In this document: piece after piece, positions 31,598-40,033 of the stretch
Layout: each line of letters starts with the position of its first letter
Position numbering within the stretch: the stretch's first letter is position 1
NCBI GenBank assembly: GCA_025054935.1
Contig: JANWZD010000019.1
Span: 1-40,087, forward strand
Direction: 5' to 3'
Source: Dehalococcoidia bacterium
GTDB taxonomy: Bacteria > Chloroflexota > Dehalococcoidia > SpSt-223
Length of the DNA stretch: 40,087 bases
Translations under genes and position numbers: made by a program
The notes under the pieces: model-generated
The model's input: only the letters and a program-made list of their open reading frames with translations
Database searches by the model: none
Told to the model about the DNA's origin: nothing

Positions 31598-32842
31598 CTA
31601 CGCCTCCGCGCCGAGCAGCCGGTCGCCGCTGACCGGGCCGAGGAGAATAGCATCGACCAGCGTTCCGGCTGGCAGCGGTGTCGTGCCGGCAGGGACGATG
31701 ACGAGCGCGTTCGCGCCAACCAACGAGCGCAGCCGCGAGGAGCCCTGAGGGCCCGTGGTGCGAACGACCAGCCGACCGCCCTCCCAGCGGGCAACAGCAC
31801 GCTGATAATCGGGACGGTCGGGCGCGGGGCGAAGCGGCTCGCCCGCCACCGCCTCCACGAGCGCCGGCAGCACCTCCTCCTCGCCCGCGAGCCGCCGCAG
31901 CGCCGGGCGGACAAACAGCGCGAGGCAGACATAAGCGGACACCGGGTTGCCGGGCAAGCCGAAGAGCAGCGTCCGGCCGGCTGTCGCGAAGGTGAGCGGC
32001 TTGCCCGGCTTGAAGGCGATCCGGCCGAAGTGCAGCTGGCCAAGCTTGGCGAAGATCGGCTTGATCAGATCGTGCGTCCCCACGGAAACGCCGCCGCTTG
32101 TGACGACCACATCGGCACGCTCGATACCGCGCCGGATCAGCGCCTCCTGCTCTTCAGCAACATCGCGAGCGATCCCGAGAAACTCGCCTTCGAAGCCCCA
32201 CTCTGCAAGTGCCGCGAGCGCTGCCGGAGCGTTGCTGTCGCGGATCGCCGGGCCGGTCGGCGTGGCATCGGCGTCGACGATCTCATCTCCGGTGGTGAGA
32301 ATAGCGACGCGCGGACGGCGATGGACCACAACGTCGCGGATGCCGAGCGCGGCGAGCAGCCCGATCTCAACGGGGCCAAGGCGCGCGCCGGCGGGGATCG
32401 CTTCCTCGCCGGCGCGCATGTCCGAGCCGATCGGCCGCAGGTTGTCGCCGGGTTTCGGCAGCACTTCCGGAATGACGACCCCATCACGCAGCTCGGCCCA
32501 CTCAAACATCACGACCGCGTCGGCGCCGGCGGGAAGCGGAGCGCCGGTCATGATCCGGACACATTCTCCCGGGCCGATCGGTGCGGCGCTCGTCCCAGCA
32601 CGCACCTCGCCGCGGAGCCGGCGCGGCGCGACGCCGTCCTCCGCCCGGACAGCAAATCCATCCACGGTCGAGGCGATGAAGGGCGGCTGGTCTTCGGCGG
32701 CACGCACCGGCTCGGCGAGGACCCGCCCCAGCGCCTGCTGCCGCGCCACCCGCTCGGCAGGGAGCGGCGCGGCGTGGCGGAGGATGACGCGGAGCGCCTC
32801 GTCGACCGGCACCATCGGATACGGCGAGATTTCCGTGGGCAT
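31598..32842 (-). CDS. moeA: Molybdopterin molybdotransferase MoeA
   Basis: MoeA inserts molybdate into adenylylated molybdopterin, the last step of molybdenum cofactor synthesis. The 414-residue protein has the MoeA N-terminal domains (YPMVPVDEALRVILRH; QPPFIASTVDGFAVRAED; GECVRIMTGAPLPAGADAVV), the MoCF domain with TTGDEIVD, SGGVSVGTHDLIKPIF and FKPGKPLTFA...LFGLPGNPVSAYV, and a C-terminal MoeA domain IV. All the family motifs look intact. The ATG at 32842 follows GGAGACGCGATC. It is divergent from an HTH-molybdopterin-domain fusion gene, with 78 bases between the starts, suggesting shared control. Confidence 0.96.
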   Translation of the reverse strand: MPTEISPYPMVPVDEALRVILRHAAPLPAERVARQQALGRVLAEPVRAAEDQPPFIASTVDGFAVRAEDGVAPRRLRGEVRAGTSAAPIGPGECVRIMTGAPLPAGADAVVMFEWAELRDGVVIPEVLPKPGDNLRPIGSDMRAGEEAIPAGARLGPVEIGLLAALGIRDVVVHRRPRVAILTTGDEIVDADATPTGPAIRDSNAPAALAALAEWGFEGEFLGIARDVAEEQEALIRRGIERADVVVTSGGVSVGTHDLIKPIFAKLGQLHFGRIAFKPGKPLTFATAGRTLLFGLPGNPVSAYVCLALFVRPALRRLAGEEEVLPALVEAVAGEPLRPAPDRPDYQRAVARWEGGRLVVRTTGPQGSSRLRSLVGANALVIVPAGTTPLPAGTLVDAILLGPVSGDRLLGAEA

Positions 32843-32920
32843 GATCGCGTCTCCTGCACTCGCAGTCTGTGCTCAGAGTATCATTGCAGAGAAGCGTTCT
32901 GGTCCAGCCGCGGAGAGCCG

Positions 32921-33553
32921 ATGCCAGCCACCTTGCGACCGTCAGAAGTGGCGCGGGCGCTGAACATCTCGCGCTTCACTGTCTACGCGCTGATCCACCG
33001 CGGGGAGCTGCCGGCAATTCGGGTCGGGGGGCAATATCGGATCGAAGCGAGCGCGCTCGCCAAGTTCCGCGAGGCGGGCCGGCTCGGCGCTCACGCGCCG
33101 ATCGCCGCGGAATTCGTGCTTCGCGGCGCGGGGGTCGTCCGAGCGCTTGCTGCTCCCGGCGATCTCCTCGCCCTCCCCACAACGACCCTCGAGGCGATGC
33201 ACGGCGCGCGGGTCGGCCTTCAGCGTCACCGCTATCGCGGCGTGCTGCTTCATACGCTGCTTGTTCATCATGGCCTCGTGACCGAAGCGCCGCTTCCCGG
33301 CAAAGGAAGCAGGGGATGCAGCGATGTGGTGCGCAGCATTGTCATCGCTCGCGGTCGCGATGGGCGCGCCGCTGTGCTCAGCCTTGCGGAGATCGCGCCG
33401 GAATATGGTCGCGTGCCGGCGCTCGTCGCTTGGGAGCGCGATGGTGCTCCGCTTGGAGAGGAGGGCCCGATTCAGCTGGTTGTGCCCTCAGATGGCCTTG
33501 GCGGGCGAGGCATTCACGGGCTCGAGTCGATCGAGGTACGGACAATTGAGTGA
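32921..33553 (+). CDS. Helix-turn-helix protein fused to a molybdopterin-oxidoreductase-like domain
   Basis: Residues 1-55 form an excisionase/MerR-type winged helix (LRPSEVARALNISRFTVYALIHRGELPAIRVGGQYRI). After a short linker, residues 75-210 resemble the molybdopterin-binding domain of the sulfite oxidase family: HRYRGVLLHTLLVHHGL, GRAAVLSLAEIAPEYG, VAWERDGAPLGEEGPIQLVVP and GGRGIHGLESIEVR. The catalytic cysteine of sulfite oxidases is not seen, so this is more likely a sensor than an enzyme. The ATG at 32921 follows GGAGAGCCG. Lying opposite moeA, it may be a regulator that responds to molybdenum cofactor or a related ligand; this role is inference. Confidence 0.82.
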   Translation: MPATLRPSEVARALNISRFTVYALIHRGELPAIRVGGQYRIEASALAKFREAGRLGAHAPIAAEFVLRGAGVVRALAAPGDLLALPTTTLEAMHGARVGLQRHRYRGVLLHTLLVHHGLVTEAPLPGKGSRGCSDVVRSIVIARGRDGRAAVLSLAEIAPEYGRVPALVAWERDGAPLGEEGPIQLVVPSDGLGGRGIHGLESIEVRTIE

Positions 33554-33554
33554 G

Positions 33555-33583
33555 GGCGGGGTGCTTCACCTTGACGCCCCGCC
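33555..33583 (+). terminator. Stem-loop after the HTH-fusion gene
   Basis: GGCGGGG at 33555-33561 and CCCCGCC at 33577-33583 form a perfect 7-base-pair GC stem with a 15-base loop, two bases after the stop codon. No T-run follows, so termination is likely but not certain. Confidence 0.5.
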
Positions 33584-33795
33584 ACGTTCGGCCTGCTCGG
33601 CCCTCGCTTGTCTTGCCGCTCATTGTGCCTCAAGAGCGCTTCGTCACTCGCTCTTCTGCTTCGCTATGCGGCGCCTGTTCATCCGGCCACGCACTCCTCC
33701 CGAGCCGAGAGCACTCTCCCAAAGGGGATGGCGCGCCCGCCCTCGCGATACTGAGACGCCCCGCCGACTGCCGGCCGCGGGCGCGCCGCTGCGAT

Positions 33796-33845
33796 CGGGA
33801 GTGCCGCGGCTGTCGCTGCACTCCGGCCTCGCAATGCAATGACAG
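33796..33845 (+). repeat. Dispersed REP-like palindromic repeat, copy 2
   Basis: This starts CGGGAGTGCCGCGGC and ends CCTCGCAATGCAATGACAGG. The right arm carries a five-base duplication (GCAAT GCAAT), which suggests a recent local copy slip. It has the same orientation as copy 1. Confidence 0.65.
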
Positions 33846-33998
33846 GAAGATAGTCGCGATTTCGTTGCCGAGTAACCAGCGTACGCGGTTAGCTCCTCCT
33901 TACTATCGGGCAACAGCGAAGCTCCCAGCCGCCACCACGAGGGCGAACCGTACCCTCCCTCCCCTTCACCTCGCGCCAGTGAGGACGGTCGACGGCGG

Positions 33999-34034
33999 GC
34001 TCCCAGCCGCGGCCGTTACGGCCGAAGCGGGAGC
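33999..34034 (-). terminator. Two-tier hairpin after the second ABC binding protein gene
   Basis: The outer stem is GCTCCC (33999-34004) with GGGAGC (34029-34034). The inner stem is CGGCCG-TTA-CGGCCG (34010-34024). It lies six bases past the minus-strand stop at 34041. No T-run is present. Confidence 0.5.
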
Positions 34035-34040
34035 GCCGAG

Positions 34041-35699
34041 CTAGCTTCGCTTCAGCAGCCCGATTTGGATGCTGCGCTTTGTCTTGACATACCAGTTTGG
34101 CAGCGAGCGGAAGCGGTCGGAGGGTTCGAAGAGGAGGCGCAGCGTCACGCCATTCACTTCGCGGTCGACCACATAAGAGGAAAGCGGATAGTAGAGCAGA
34201 ATGCTCGGCACATCCTCGGCGAAGATCGCTTGGAACTCGGCATACGCTTTGGTGCGTTCGAGCAGGTCCGAGCTGCTGCGCGCCCTCTCGAGCAGCTCAT
34301 CAACGCGACGATTGCTATAGGAGACGAAGTTGAAGCCGCCCGGCCGCGCCTGCGAACTGTGCCAGTTGCTGTAGCCATCGGGGTCGCCTCCGGGGTCGAG
34401 GCCAAACAGCACGGCATCGAACTGGCGCGGCGAAAGGAAGCGCTCTATCAGGCCGCTGTAGCCACTCGCCGACACGTCGGCGCGGATACCAACTTGCCGG
34501 AGCTGACGAGCGATCTCTTCGGCAGCGCGGATGCGCGCTGGGTCGTCGTTAGTGAGGAGAGCGAAACGGAACCGCTCCCCATTCCTCTCGCGGATGCCAT
34601 CAGCGCCGGGCACCCAGCCCGCTTCGCTGAGGAGCCGCCGAGCGCGGTCGGGATCGTGCTGGAGCTTCTGGAGCGTTGTATCGGCAGCCCACGTCCCCGG
34701 AGGAACCGGCGTGTCTGCGACGATCCCCATCCCCTCAGCCGCGATTTCAACGATCCGCTGGCGATTGAGCGCGTAGCCAATCGCTTGACGCACGGCCTTT
34801 TCGCGGAAGAACGGCGAGCGGTTATTGAGAAAGAGGATGGTGAAGTTCGCGCGCGGCGCCGTGTAGACGCGGTAGTCCTTGCTCTTACCAAGGCGAACGA
34901 GGTCGACATCGGTCACGCCGGCGGCGCCCTGCACTTCGCGCAATCGCAGCGCGTTCAAGAGTGCCTGCCGGTTCGGGTAGAACCGCATCCGGAAGGTGCG
35001 CAGATACGGCTTCTGGCCGTAATAGCCAAGATGCGCGTCGAGCGTAATCGCCTCGTTGCTGATGTCGCGCACTCTCCACGGTCCAGTCCCGATTGGATTG
35101 GCACGGAAAGGATGGTCTGGCAACGCTTCGGCTGGCACGTCCTTCAAGAGATGAAATGGCAGCAGGCCGACCTGGAGATTGGTGATGAACGGCGCAAACG
35201 CCTCACGCAGTCGGAAGCGGACGGTGTAATCATCGACCTGCTCGACCGTAATGTTCTTCCACGTCTCGGCCAGATCCGGCGGACCTTGGAACTTCGGATC
35301 CTGGATCGCCCGAATGGTGAACACGACATCGCGCGCCCCAACCGGCGTGCCGTCATGCCAATGCGCATCGCGGCGCATCTGGACGACGACCGTCTTGCCG
35401 TCAGGCGCAATCTCCCACTTGGCAGCCAGTTCGGGGACTGGTTCGCCGCGCTCATTCAGGCGGACGAGACCGGTGAAGAGGAGCGAGGCAAGGTCGCGGT
35501 CGACATCGTTGAAGCCCGCAAGGATGGGATTGATGGTAAGGGGGCTGCCAACAACGCCTTCGACAAACGTGCCGCCGCGGTCTGGCTCTGTTTCCGTGCT
35601 GAGAATGACGGCAAGCGCCGCGACGGAGCCGGTAACAACGACGCAGCCGATCAGCGCAATAAGAAGAGGAACGCGCAGCGCCCGCAGCACGGGGTTCAT
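34041..35699 (-). CDS. ABC transporter substrate-binding protein, family 5, membrane-anchored
   Basis: The 552-residue protein starts with a single hydrophobic segment (PLLIALIGCVVVTGSVAALAVIL). It contains an LIGC lipobox-like string but continues hydrophobic, so an uncleaved anchor is more likely than a lipoprotein. The rest matches family-5 binding proteins: GGTFVEGVVGSPLTINPILAG, LAAKWEIAPDGKTVVVQMR, HDGTPVGARDVVFTI and NPIGTGPWRVRDI. Such proteins bind peptides or metal chelates. The ATG at 35699 follows GAGGAATACG. It lies downstream of secG on the same strand with a 102-base gap and may be co-transcribed. No permease or ATPase is nearby. Confidence 0.92.
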   Translation of the reverse strand: MNPVLRALRVPLLIALIGCVVVTGSVAALAVILSTETEPDRGGTFVEGVVGSPLTINPILAGFNDVDRDLASLLFTGLVRLNERGEPVPELAAKWEIAPDGKTVVVQMRRDAHWHDGTPVGARDVVFTIRAIQDPKFQGPPDLAETWKNITVEQVDDYTVRFRLREAFAPFITNLQVGLLPFHLLKDVPAEALPDHPFRANPIGTGPWRVRDISNEAITLDAHLGYYGQKPYLRTFRMRFYPNRQALLNALRLREVQGAAGVTDVDLVRLGKSKDYRVYTAPRANFTILFLNNRSPFFREKAVRQAIGYALNRQRIVEIAAEGMGIVADTPVPPGTWAADTTLQKLQHDPDRARRLLSEAGWVPGADGIRERNGERFRFALLTNDDPARIRAAEEIARQLRQVGIRADVSASGYSGLIERFLSPRQFDAVLFGLDPGGDPDGYSNWHSSQARPGGFNFVSYSNRRVDELLERARSSSDLLERTKAYAEFQAIFAEDVPSILLYYPLSSYVVDREVNGVTLRLLFEPSDRFRSLPNWYVKTKRSIQIGLLKRS

Positions 35700-35801
35700 C
35701 GTATTCCTCGCCGGGCGCGGCGGTCGCTTTTCCCTCGGTTCGGGCAGCCGCTCTTATGGCGCGAGAAAGGTCTTCGCCCGGGCGTCATGCGCGACGAAGG
35801 G

Positions 35802-36026
35802 CTACAGTTCGATGAACCGCACGCTCAGCATCGAGAAGAGGAGAAAAACAATCGCGAGGACGATCGTCAGTTGAAAGAGCGTACGATCGAGCCCGCGGCG
35901 CGTGCGATAGATTGAGGAGTCATTGCTGAACGTGCCGGAAAAGGTCATGCTCTTGGATTGGAGCATGATCACCACGATCAAGGCGATCGCGGCGACGATC
36001 TGACCAGCTTGAAGGTACGGGGTCAT
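35802..36026 (-). CDS. secG: Preprotein translocase subunit SecG
   Basis: SecG is the small accessory subunit of the SecYEG channel. The 74-residue protein has two membrane helices: 4-22 (YLQAGQIVAAIALIVVIML) and about 50-70 (LFQLTIVLAIVFLLFSML). The conserved central loop QSKSMTFSGTFSNDSSIYRTRRG, with its Gln-Ser and Arg-Arg-Gly, is typical. The ATG at 36026 has GAGGA just upstream, and a good promoter lies at 36066-36094. It is upstream of the ABC binding protein gene. Confidence 0.9.
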   Translation of the reverse strand: MTPYLQAGQIVAAIALIVVIMLQSKSMTFSGTFSNDSSIYRTRRGLDRTLFQLTIVLAIVFLLFSMLSVRFIEL

Positions 36027-36065
36027 GCCATCCTCGCAGTTCCGGACGGGCGTTCCATTTTGCGG

Positions 36066-36094
36066 ATAATAGCATCGTCCCGGCAGCCCTTCAA
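36066..36094 (-). promoter_or_regulatory. sigma70-type promoter for secG
   Basis: On the minus strand TTGAAG (36094-36089), 17 bases, then TATTAT (36071-36066) gives a near-consensus promoter. Transcription would start about 30 bases before the secG ATG. Confidence 0.75.
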
Positions 36095-36436
36095 ATCCGG
36101 GTCGGCGCGGGCAGCGAGCCGGCGATGAACGCGCAGCCTAGAGCATGACAGGGATAGGCGTTCATGCCCCCAGTCTACCCAACCTCCCACCCCATCTAGG
36201 AACCGCTCTTATCGAGGGAGGCCAGCATGGCGAGGCAGCAGCAAGTACGCTGACAACGGGGCAAACGGCCGTGGAGGCGGCGAAGTGAGCGGGTCGCGCC
36301 GCCAGAACCGGAGCACCAGCACTCGCAGGGGGCACGCAGTGCAGGGCCCCGACCGACTATTCCGCCACCCCGCGCCGATGAGCAGACGCGCCGCGGCAGC
36401 GACGCGATGATCGGGACGCTTGGGGCGGCCGCCTGC
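36095..36436. other. Gene-free stretch between secG and parB
   Basis: No gene is seen. An 8-base perfect inverted repeat, ATGAACGC at 36125-36132 and GCGTTCAT at 36158-36165, lies upstream of the secG promoter and could be an operator or a weak terminator. The remainder shows no structure I can name. Confidence 0.55.
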
Positions 36437-37423
36437 CTACGCTGCGCCTTGGCTATGCTCTCGCAGCAGCGCAGCCCGCTGCTCGAGCGCCAGCATGAGC
36501 GCCCGTACCCGGTCGATCGTTCTCTCAAGAGCCTTTGGGCTGCGGCGGATTGCGCGGTCGAGCATTCCTTGGTGGACTGCGTGCAGCAAGCGCTCGATCT
36601 CGTCGTCGAAGGTGCCCAGCCCGCGAATGAAGCGCGGCCGCCCCTGAAGCGGAACGCCTTCCCCGACCGTGTCGTTCGGCAGCGGGGTCACGCTCTTCTC
36701 GCCCTCATCCTCGTCAGCGGGCAGCTCTTCGTCGACTGGAGGCAGGGGCAGGACGCGACCGGCAAGGGAGATCGCCTCGAGCGCGCTAAGGGTGCGCCGG
36801 CGCGCCATCTGCTCGGCTGCGTCGCGGACAGCAGCAGCAGAGAGGTCATACTGAACAGCGACGCGCGCGAGTTCGATCTGACGCTGCGGCTGCGAGAGAA
36901 GCCGCAAGTGCTGCGCCTGACTGACGGAGAGCTCCTCGTCTTGGAGGAGGTCGCGCACCTCGGCGGGAAGCTCGCGCAGCTGCAAGTAGCGCTGCACTGA
37001 GCGGGCCGAGAGACCAACCAGCCGACCGACCCGCTCATCCAGTTCGCTCTCGCTCAACCGAGGATCGCGCTGCGCCATGCGCCGGCGGATCAGCGCGAGG
37101 CCTTCCGCCTGCTCCATATCGCTGAGCTGCCGCCGCTGCATATTCTCGACGAGCTGATGAATGAGATACTCCTCCTCAGCCCGTTCCTCGAGGATGATGC
37201 AGGGCACTTCTTTCAGCCCGGCGAGAATGGCAGCGGCGCGGCGACGATTGCCATAGACGAGCCGATAGCCGTCTCCCACCTTCCGAACGCCAAGCGGCTC
37301 CAGCACGCCGAACTCGCGGATGGTAGCGGCGAGCCCCCGCAGGTCACCCTCCTGCCGGCGGACGTTCGGGTCCGGGACAAGGAGGTGCGGGTCGAGATAG
37401 ACGATCTCTCGCGGCACGTTCAT
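36437..37423 (-). CDS. ParB/RepB/Spo0J-family protein without a neighbouring parA
   Basis: The 328-residue protein has the ParB N-terminal CTPase domain (LVPDPNVRRQEGDLRGLAATIREFGVLEPLGVR; DGYRLVYGNRRRAAAILAG), then ENMQRRQLSDMEQAEGLALIRRR and a helix-turn-helix with VGRLVGLSARSVQRYLQLRELPAEV. The C-terminal 100 residues are variable and acidic. The canonical GERRxxA box is GNRRRAA here. Chromosomal ParB spreads from parS on CTP. No ParA gene or full parS was found nearby, so this may be a solitary ParB-like regulator rather than the main segregation protein. The ATG at 37423 follows GAGGAG. Confidence 0.9.
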   Translation of the reverse strand: MNVPREIVYLDPHLLVPDPNVRRQEGDLRGLAATIREFGVLEPLGVRKVGDGYRLVYGNRRRAAAILAGLKEVPCIILEERAEEEYLIHQLVENMQRRQLSDMEQAEGLALIRRRMAQRDPRLSESELDERVGRLVGLSARSVQRYLQLRELPAEVRDLLQDEELSVSQAQHLRLLSQPQRQIELARVAVQYDLSAAAVRDAAEQMARRRTLSALEAISLAGRVLPLPPVDEELPADEDEGEKSVTPLPNDTVGEGVPLQGRPRFIRGLGTFDDEIERLLHAVHQGMLDRAIRRSPKALERTIDRVRALMLALEQRAALLREHSQGAA

Positions 37424-37456
37424 CGCTCGCTCCTCACACTGTCCGCCTTGCTGCCT

Positions 37457-37502
37457 AAGATACCATATCTAGTGGATGACTGCCAACTTTCTCCTAGATA
37501 TG
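37457..37502 (-). promoter_or_regulatory. parB promoter with a 9-base inverted repeat
   Basis: On the minus strand the -35 is TTGGCA (37486-37481) and the -10 is TATCTT (37462-37457), 18 bases apart. CATATCTAG (37464-37472) and CTAGATATG (37494-37502) are a perfect 9-base inverted repeat flanking the -35 element. This is a likely operator, perhaps for autoregulation. Confidence 0.65.
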
Positions 37503-37809
37503 CCCGTCATGACGCGATGATCCATCTCTCGAGACGCGGCGCCGCCGTCGAGATCGCCGCCAATCGACCGCCGCGTCGCTCTTGTGACGAAGATTTTTCC
37601 CTATTGCGCGCTTGCCCGAGCCAGCCTCTTCAGCGCTGACAAGCAGAGACCTGCGGCGCTCTACTCTCTTGCGCCCCGCGATCGAGATTGCGGCCGCCGC
37701 GCCCAGCCATTCCGATACTCTCCCCGCCCGTGCCCACTCGACCCCTTGCTGCACTAGCTCCTCGGCAACGCGAGCAGCGTCCTCGCCCCCCTACCCGTGA
37801 GCATTCAAG

Positions 37810-37858
37810 CGGGATTGCCGCGGCCGTCGCTGCGCTCCGGCCTCGCAATGACGGCGCC
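37810..37858 (+). repeat. Dispersed REP-like palindromic repeat, copy 3
   Basis: This is a clean copy: CGGGATTGCCGCGGCCG, a variable centre, then CCTCGCAATGACGGCGCC. ATTGC/GCAAT arms are conserved. Confidence 0.7.
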
Positions 37859-37906
37859 TTATTGCGCGCAGATCCTCAACGAGACGATTGCAACTGCAGA
37901 CTTCGG

Positions 37907-38252
37907 GCTCAGCAAGGCTGCCCTCGCAAGCCAGCCCGAGCAGCGCTTTCCGCCCCCTCCCCCGACAAACCGGCCCGCGCAGCAGGGCACCGGCTGCAGG
38001 CTGGCGCAAGCGGCCTCCCTTTTCCCCCAGATGAACCGCCGCTCAGCACGACCACGGTTGCAGGCCAGTGCAAGCGCACTCTTCACGCCGCTGCGGGACA
38101 AACCGGCCCTGCTCAGCAAGGCCATCGTTACAAGCCAACGTAAGCAGCCTCTTTGCTCTTTTCCCCAGACAAAACGATCCCGCCTAGCAAGACTGTCGTT
38201 GCGAGGCGGCCGCAGGCCGCAGCGGCAACCCCGACCAGACACCTGCCTGATA
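37907..38252 (+). repeat. Degenerate tandem repeat, five units of about 64-71 bases
   Basis: Units start at about 37907, 37977, 38041, 38111 and 38182. Each begins GCTCAGCAAGGC or a variant, then has a TTGCAGGCCAGxGCAAGC-like core and CCCC-AGACAAACCGGCCC near the end. The third and fourth units show the best match. A single related unit is at 40034-40087. The sequence is divergent between units, so the array is old. No protein coding is apparent. Confidence 0.6.
38194..38234 (-). repeat. Dispersed REP-like palindromic repeat, copy 4, reversed
   Basis: The reverse complement of this segment begins TCGGGGTTGCCGC and ends CTCGCAACGACA, matching the repeat with A-to-G changes in both arms. It lies in the last unit of the tandem array, so the two repeat types overlap. 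Confidence 0.6.
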
Positions 38253-38532
38253 GCTCGGCGCATGCGGCGCGACCGCAAAAGGGACCAGTGCGAGACCTCG
38301 GCGCAACCGACACGCCGGCGCGCGACGGAAGATGCGCTTCCTAGCTGCCCCGAAACGCGCCGCCCTGAAAGGCACCCCTGCGGTTTCGAGCGGATTGCCG
38401 TCGCTGCCGCAGAGAACGGCAGGGCAGCGACTCAGGAACAGCCAAACCGGCGCGGTGCCTGCGCTCGCACCAACGCAAGACCAGAAGCGACTGAAGCGCG
38501 CCTTGTCACCGCGCGACAGCAGCGACAGCGCT

Positions 38533-38913
38533 TCAGCGGCTCGCGAAAAAGGCGTCCCACCAGCGTTGAGGGTTGCTCCGCTGGTCGAGAGGGAGCGGGG
38601 CAGCTTGACGCGACGTCGCCGCTGCGTCGGGCTTGACCACCACCACAATCGGGATTTCAGTCGGCTTGATAAAGCCGAGCTCTTCGCGCGCCACTCGCTC
38701 GACAAACTGCTCTGTCTTCAAATATTCGCGCTGCCGGGTTAACTCGAGATGACGGGCTTGGAGCTGCTCAATCTCAAGGCGCAGCCGCTCAGCTCGACCG
38801 CGCAGTTCGTGGATCTCCATCGCCTTGCGTGCCGCCCCGTAGCCAAAGTACGTGACCAGCGGGAGCGTCAAGATCAGCACCACCTGGGTTGCCGTGAGGG
38901 GAAGCGTCCGCAT
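38533..38913 (-). CDS. FtsB/DivIC-like septum formation initiator protein
   Basis: The 126-residue protein has one N-terminal membrane helix (VVLILTLPLVTYFGYGA, about 11-27) followed by a coiled coil (LRGRAERLRLEIEQLQARHLELTRQREYL) and FVERVAREELGFIKPTEIPIVV, the conserved septum-initiator segment (REELGxxxPxE). It is the bitopic division protein type that works with FtsL and FtsQ. The C-terminal 30 residues are disordered. The ATG at 38913 has only a weak ribosome binding site. It is not in an obvious operon. Confidence 0.87.
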   Translation of the reverse strand: MRTLPLTATQVVLILTLPLVTYFGYGAARKAMEIHELRGRAERLRLEIEQLQARHLELTRQREYLKTEQFVERVAREELGFIKPTEIPIVVVVKPDAAATSRQAAPLPLDQRSNPQRWWDAFFASR

Positions 38914-39616
38914 GCCTGCATTCTACGCATGGTTGCTTGCTTACGAAAGCGGTTTGTCTCCTTCGCGTAGCGCGCTTCTTACCGCGCTCGCAGAAGAGCG
39001 CGTCCTCGCGTCGAGCGAGCAGCGCGCCCTCCCGGCGTGGAGCGCTCGCTCCGCCGATCGCTTGCGCACTCTCGACGACGCCCCTTCGAACGCAGCAGCG
39101 CCTTCACTCCGGGAGAACGAGCGGACGCCGCTCCCTTGTTCGACCCGTCGCCCAGCAGGAATGGCCACGGCGCTGCCTCCGGCCTCGCGCTCGTGACGGA
39201 TGGTCACTGCGAAATCCCGCAGAGGGAACGCGCCAACGACACCCTGCGAGGCACGCCGTTGTTTGCGCGAGCGGCGTCCATGACGCAAGCAGTGAGGACG
39301 ACGGACCGGCTCCCGCTAGGTCGACGGCAAGGACAAACGGCGCATGACGAGGCACCGTAACCGTATTCCCGCGGCATAACCGCTTTCACCGGACGATACT
39401 GTCTGCTAGCTCCCCTCGCTGCCTGCACGCTGAGAGAGGAGCGCGCTGTCGTTGCGCTCATCGCGGCTTCTGGTTTGCCACTCTGGCAGTGCCGCCGCTC
39501 ATGTGCTGCTCGTTTCGGGGCTGCGTGAGCGCAACGACGCAGCCGTTCGGGAGTGCCACGCAGCACGCTTCCCGATCCCGGGGCTCTCCACAGCGCGAGC
39601 GCAACTAGCCGTTATT

Positions 39617-39658
39617 CGGGATTGCCGCGGCCGCTTCGCGGCCTCGCAATGACAGCGC
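39617..39658 (+). repeat. Dispersed REP-like palindromic repeat, copy 5
   Basis: This is the most symmetric copy: CGGGATTGCCGCGGCCGC, TTCG loop, then GCGGCCTCGCAATGACAG. The stem CCGCGGCCGC...GCGGCC can fold into a strong hairpin. Confidence 0.75.
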
Positions 39659-40033
39659 AGAACGAGCGCTGAGGACTGCCAACAGCACAGTCATCGCCGC
39701 CCGGAATCATCCCGGCGCGCAGTGACGGCGCAGAACAAGCGTCGGGGGCTGCCTTGCAGGCGCAACGTCGCTTCGCCATGAGAAGGCACTCGGACTGCCC
39801 TCGCTCCTCCGAGCAGGGCGCTGTTCTGACGAGAGCCGTGAAGAGGAGCGCGGCGAGGGTATGCACCGCTCTCGACCTTTCTCCTCCGCCTCCCGCCTGC
39901 CGCAGCAGCTCACTCGCAACGATGACGCTCGGAGCGAGTTGCGGGACCGGATTTCAGAGGACCCATCGGCCTGCGTGGGCCGATGGCGGGGACGATCGTG
40001 CAGGAGCGAACTCCGAGCGCGCGCGAACCGCCC

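Larger units (their letters stand above)
33584..34040. other. Gene-free stretch with one palindromic repeat and a hairpin
   Basis: No gene was recognised. It contains a copy of the dispersed repeat (33796-33845) and, at its right end, the hairpin next to the ABC binding protein stop (33999-34034). The open frames are low-complexity and have no domain-like sequence. Confidence 0.6.
37503..38532. other. Gene-free, repeat-rich stretch of about 1 kb
   Basis: No frame looks like a real gene; the longest plus-strand frame (about 37797-38636) merely translates repeats. It holds a dispersed repeat (37810-37858), the tandem ~70-base repeat (37907-38252) and a reversed dispersed repeat (38194-38234) inside the last tandem unit. 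The part from 38250 to 38530 has no recognised feature. Confidence 0.6.

Noticed and set aside
36081-36105. TTCAAAT loop resembling a tRNA T-arm near secG
   Set aside because: The flanking stem does not pair and no acceptor, D or anticodon arm can be drawn; the segment contains the secG -35 element.
37907-38252. Tandem array as a second CRISPR
   Set aside because: Units differ along their whole length with no constant repeat and variable spacer, and there are no matches to the true repeat.
37797-38636. Plus-strand open frame of 279 codons
   Set aside because: It translates the tandem and dispersed repeats, overlaps the ftsB-like gene, and has no protein-like features.
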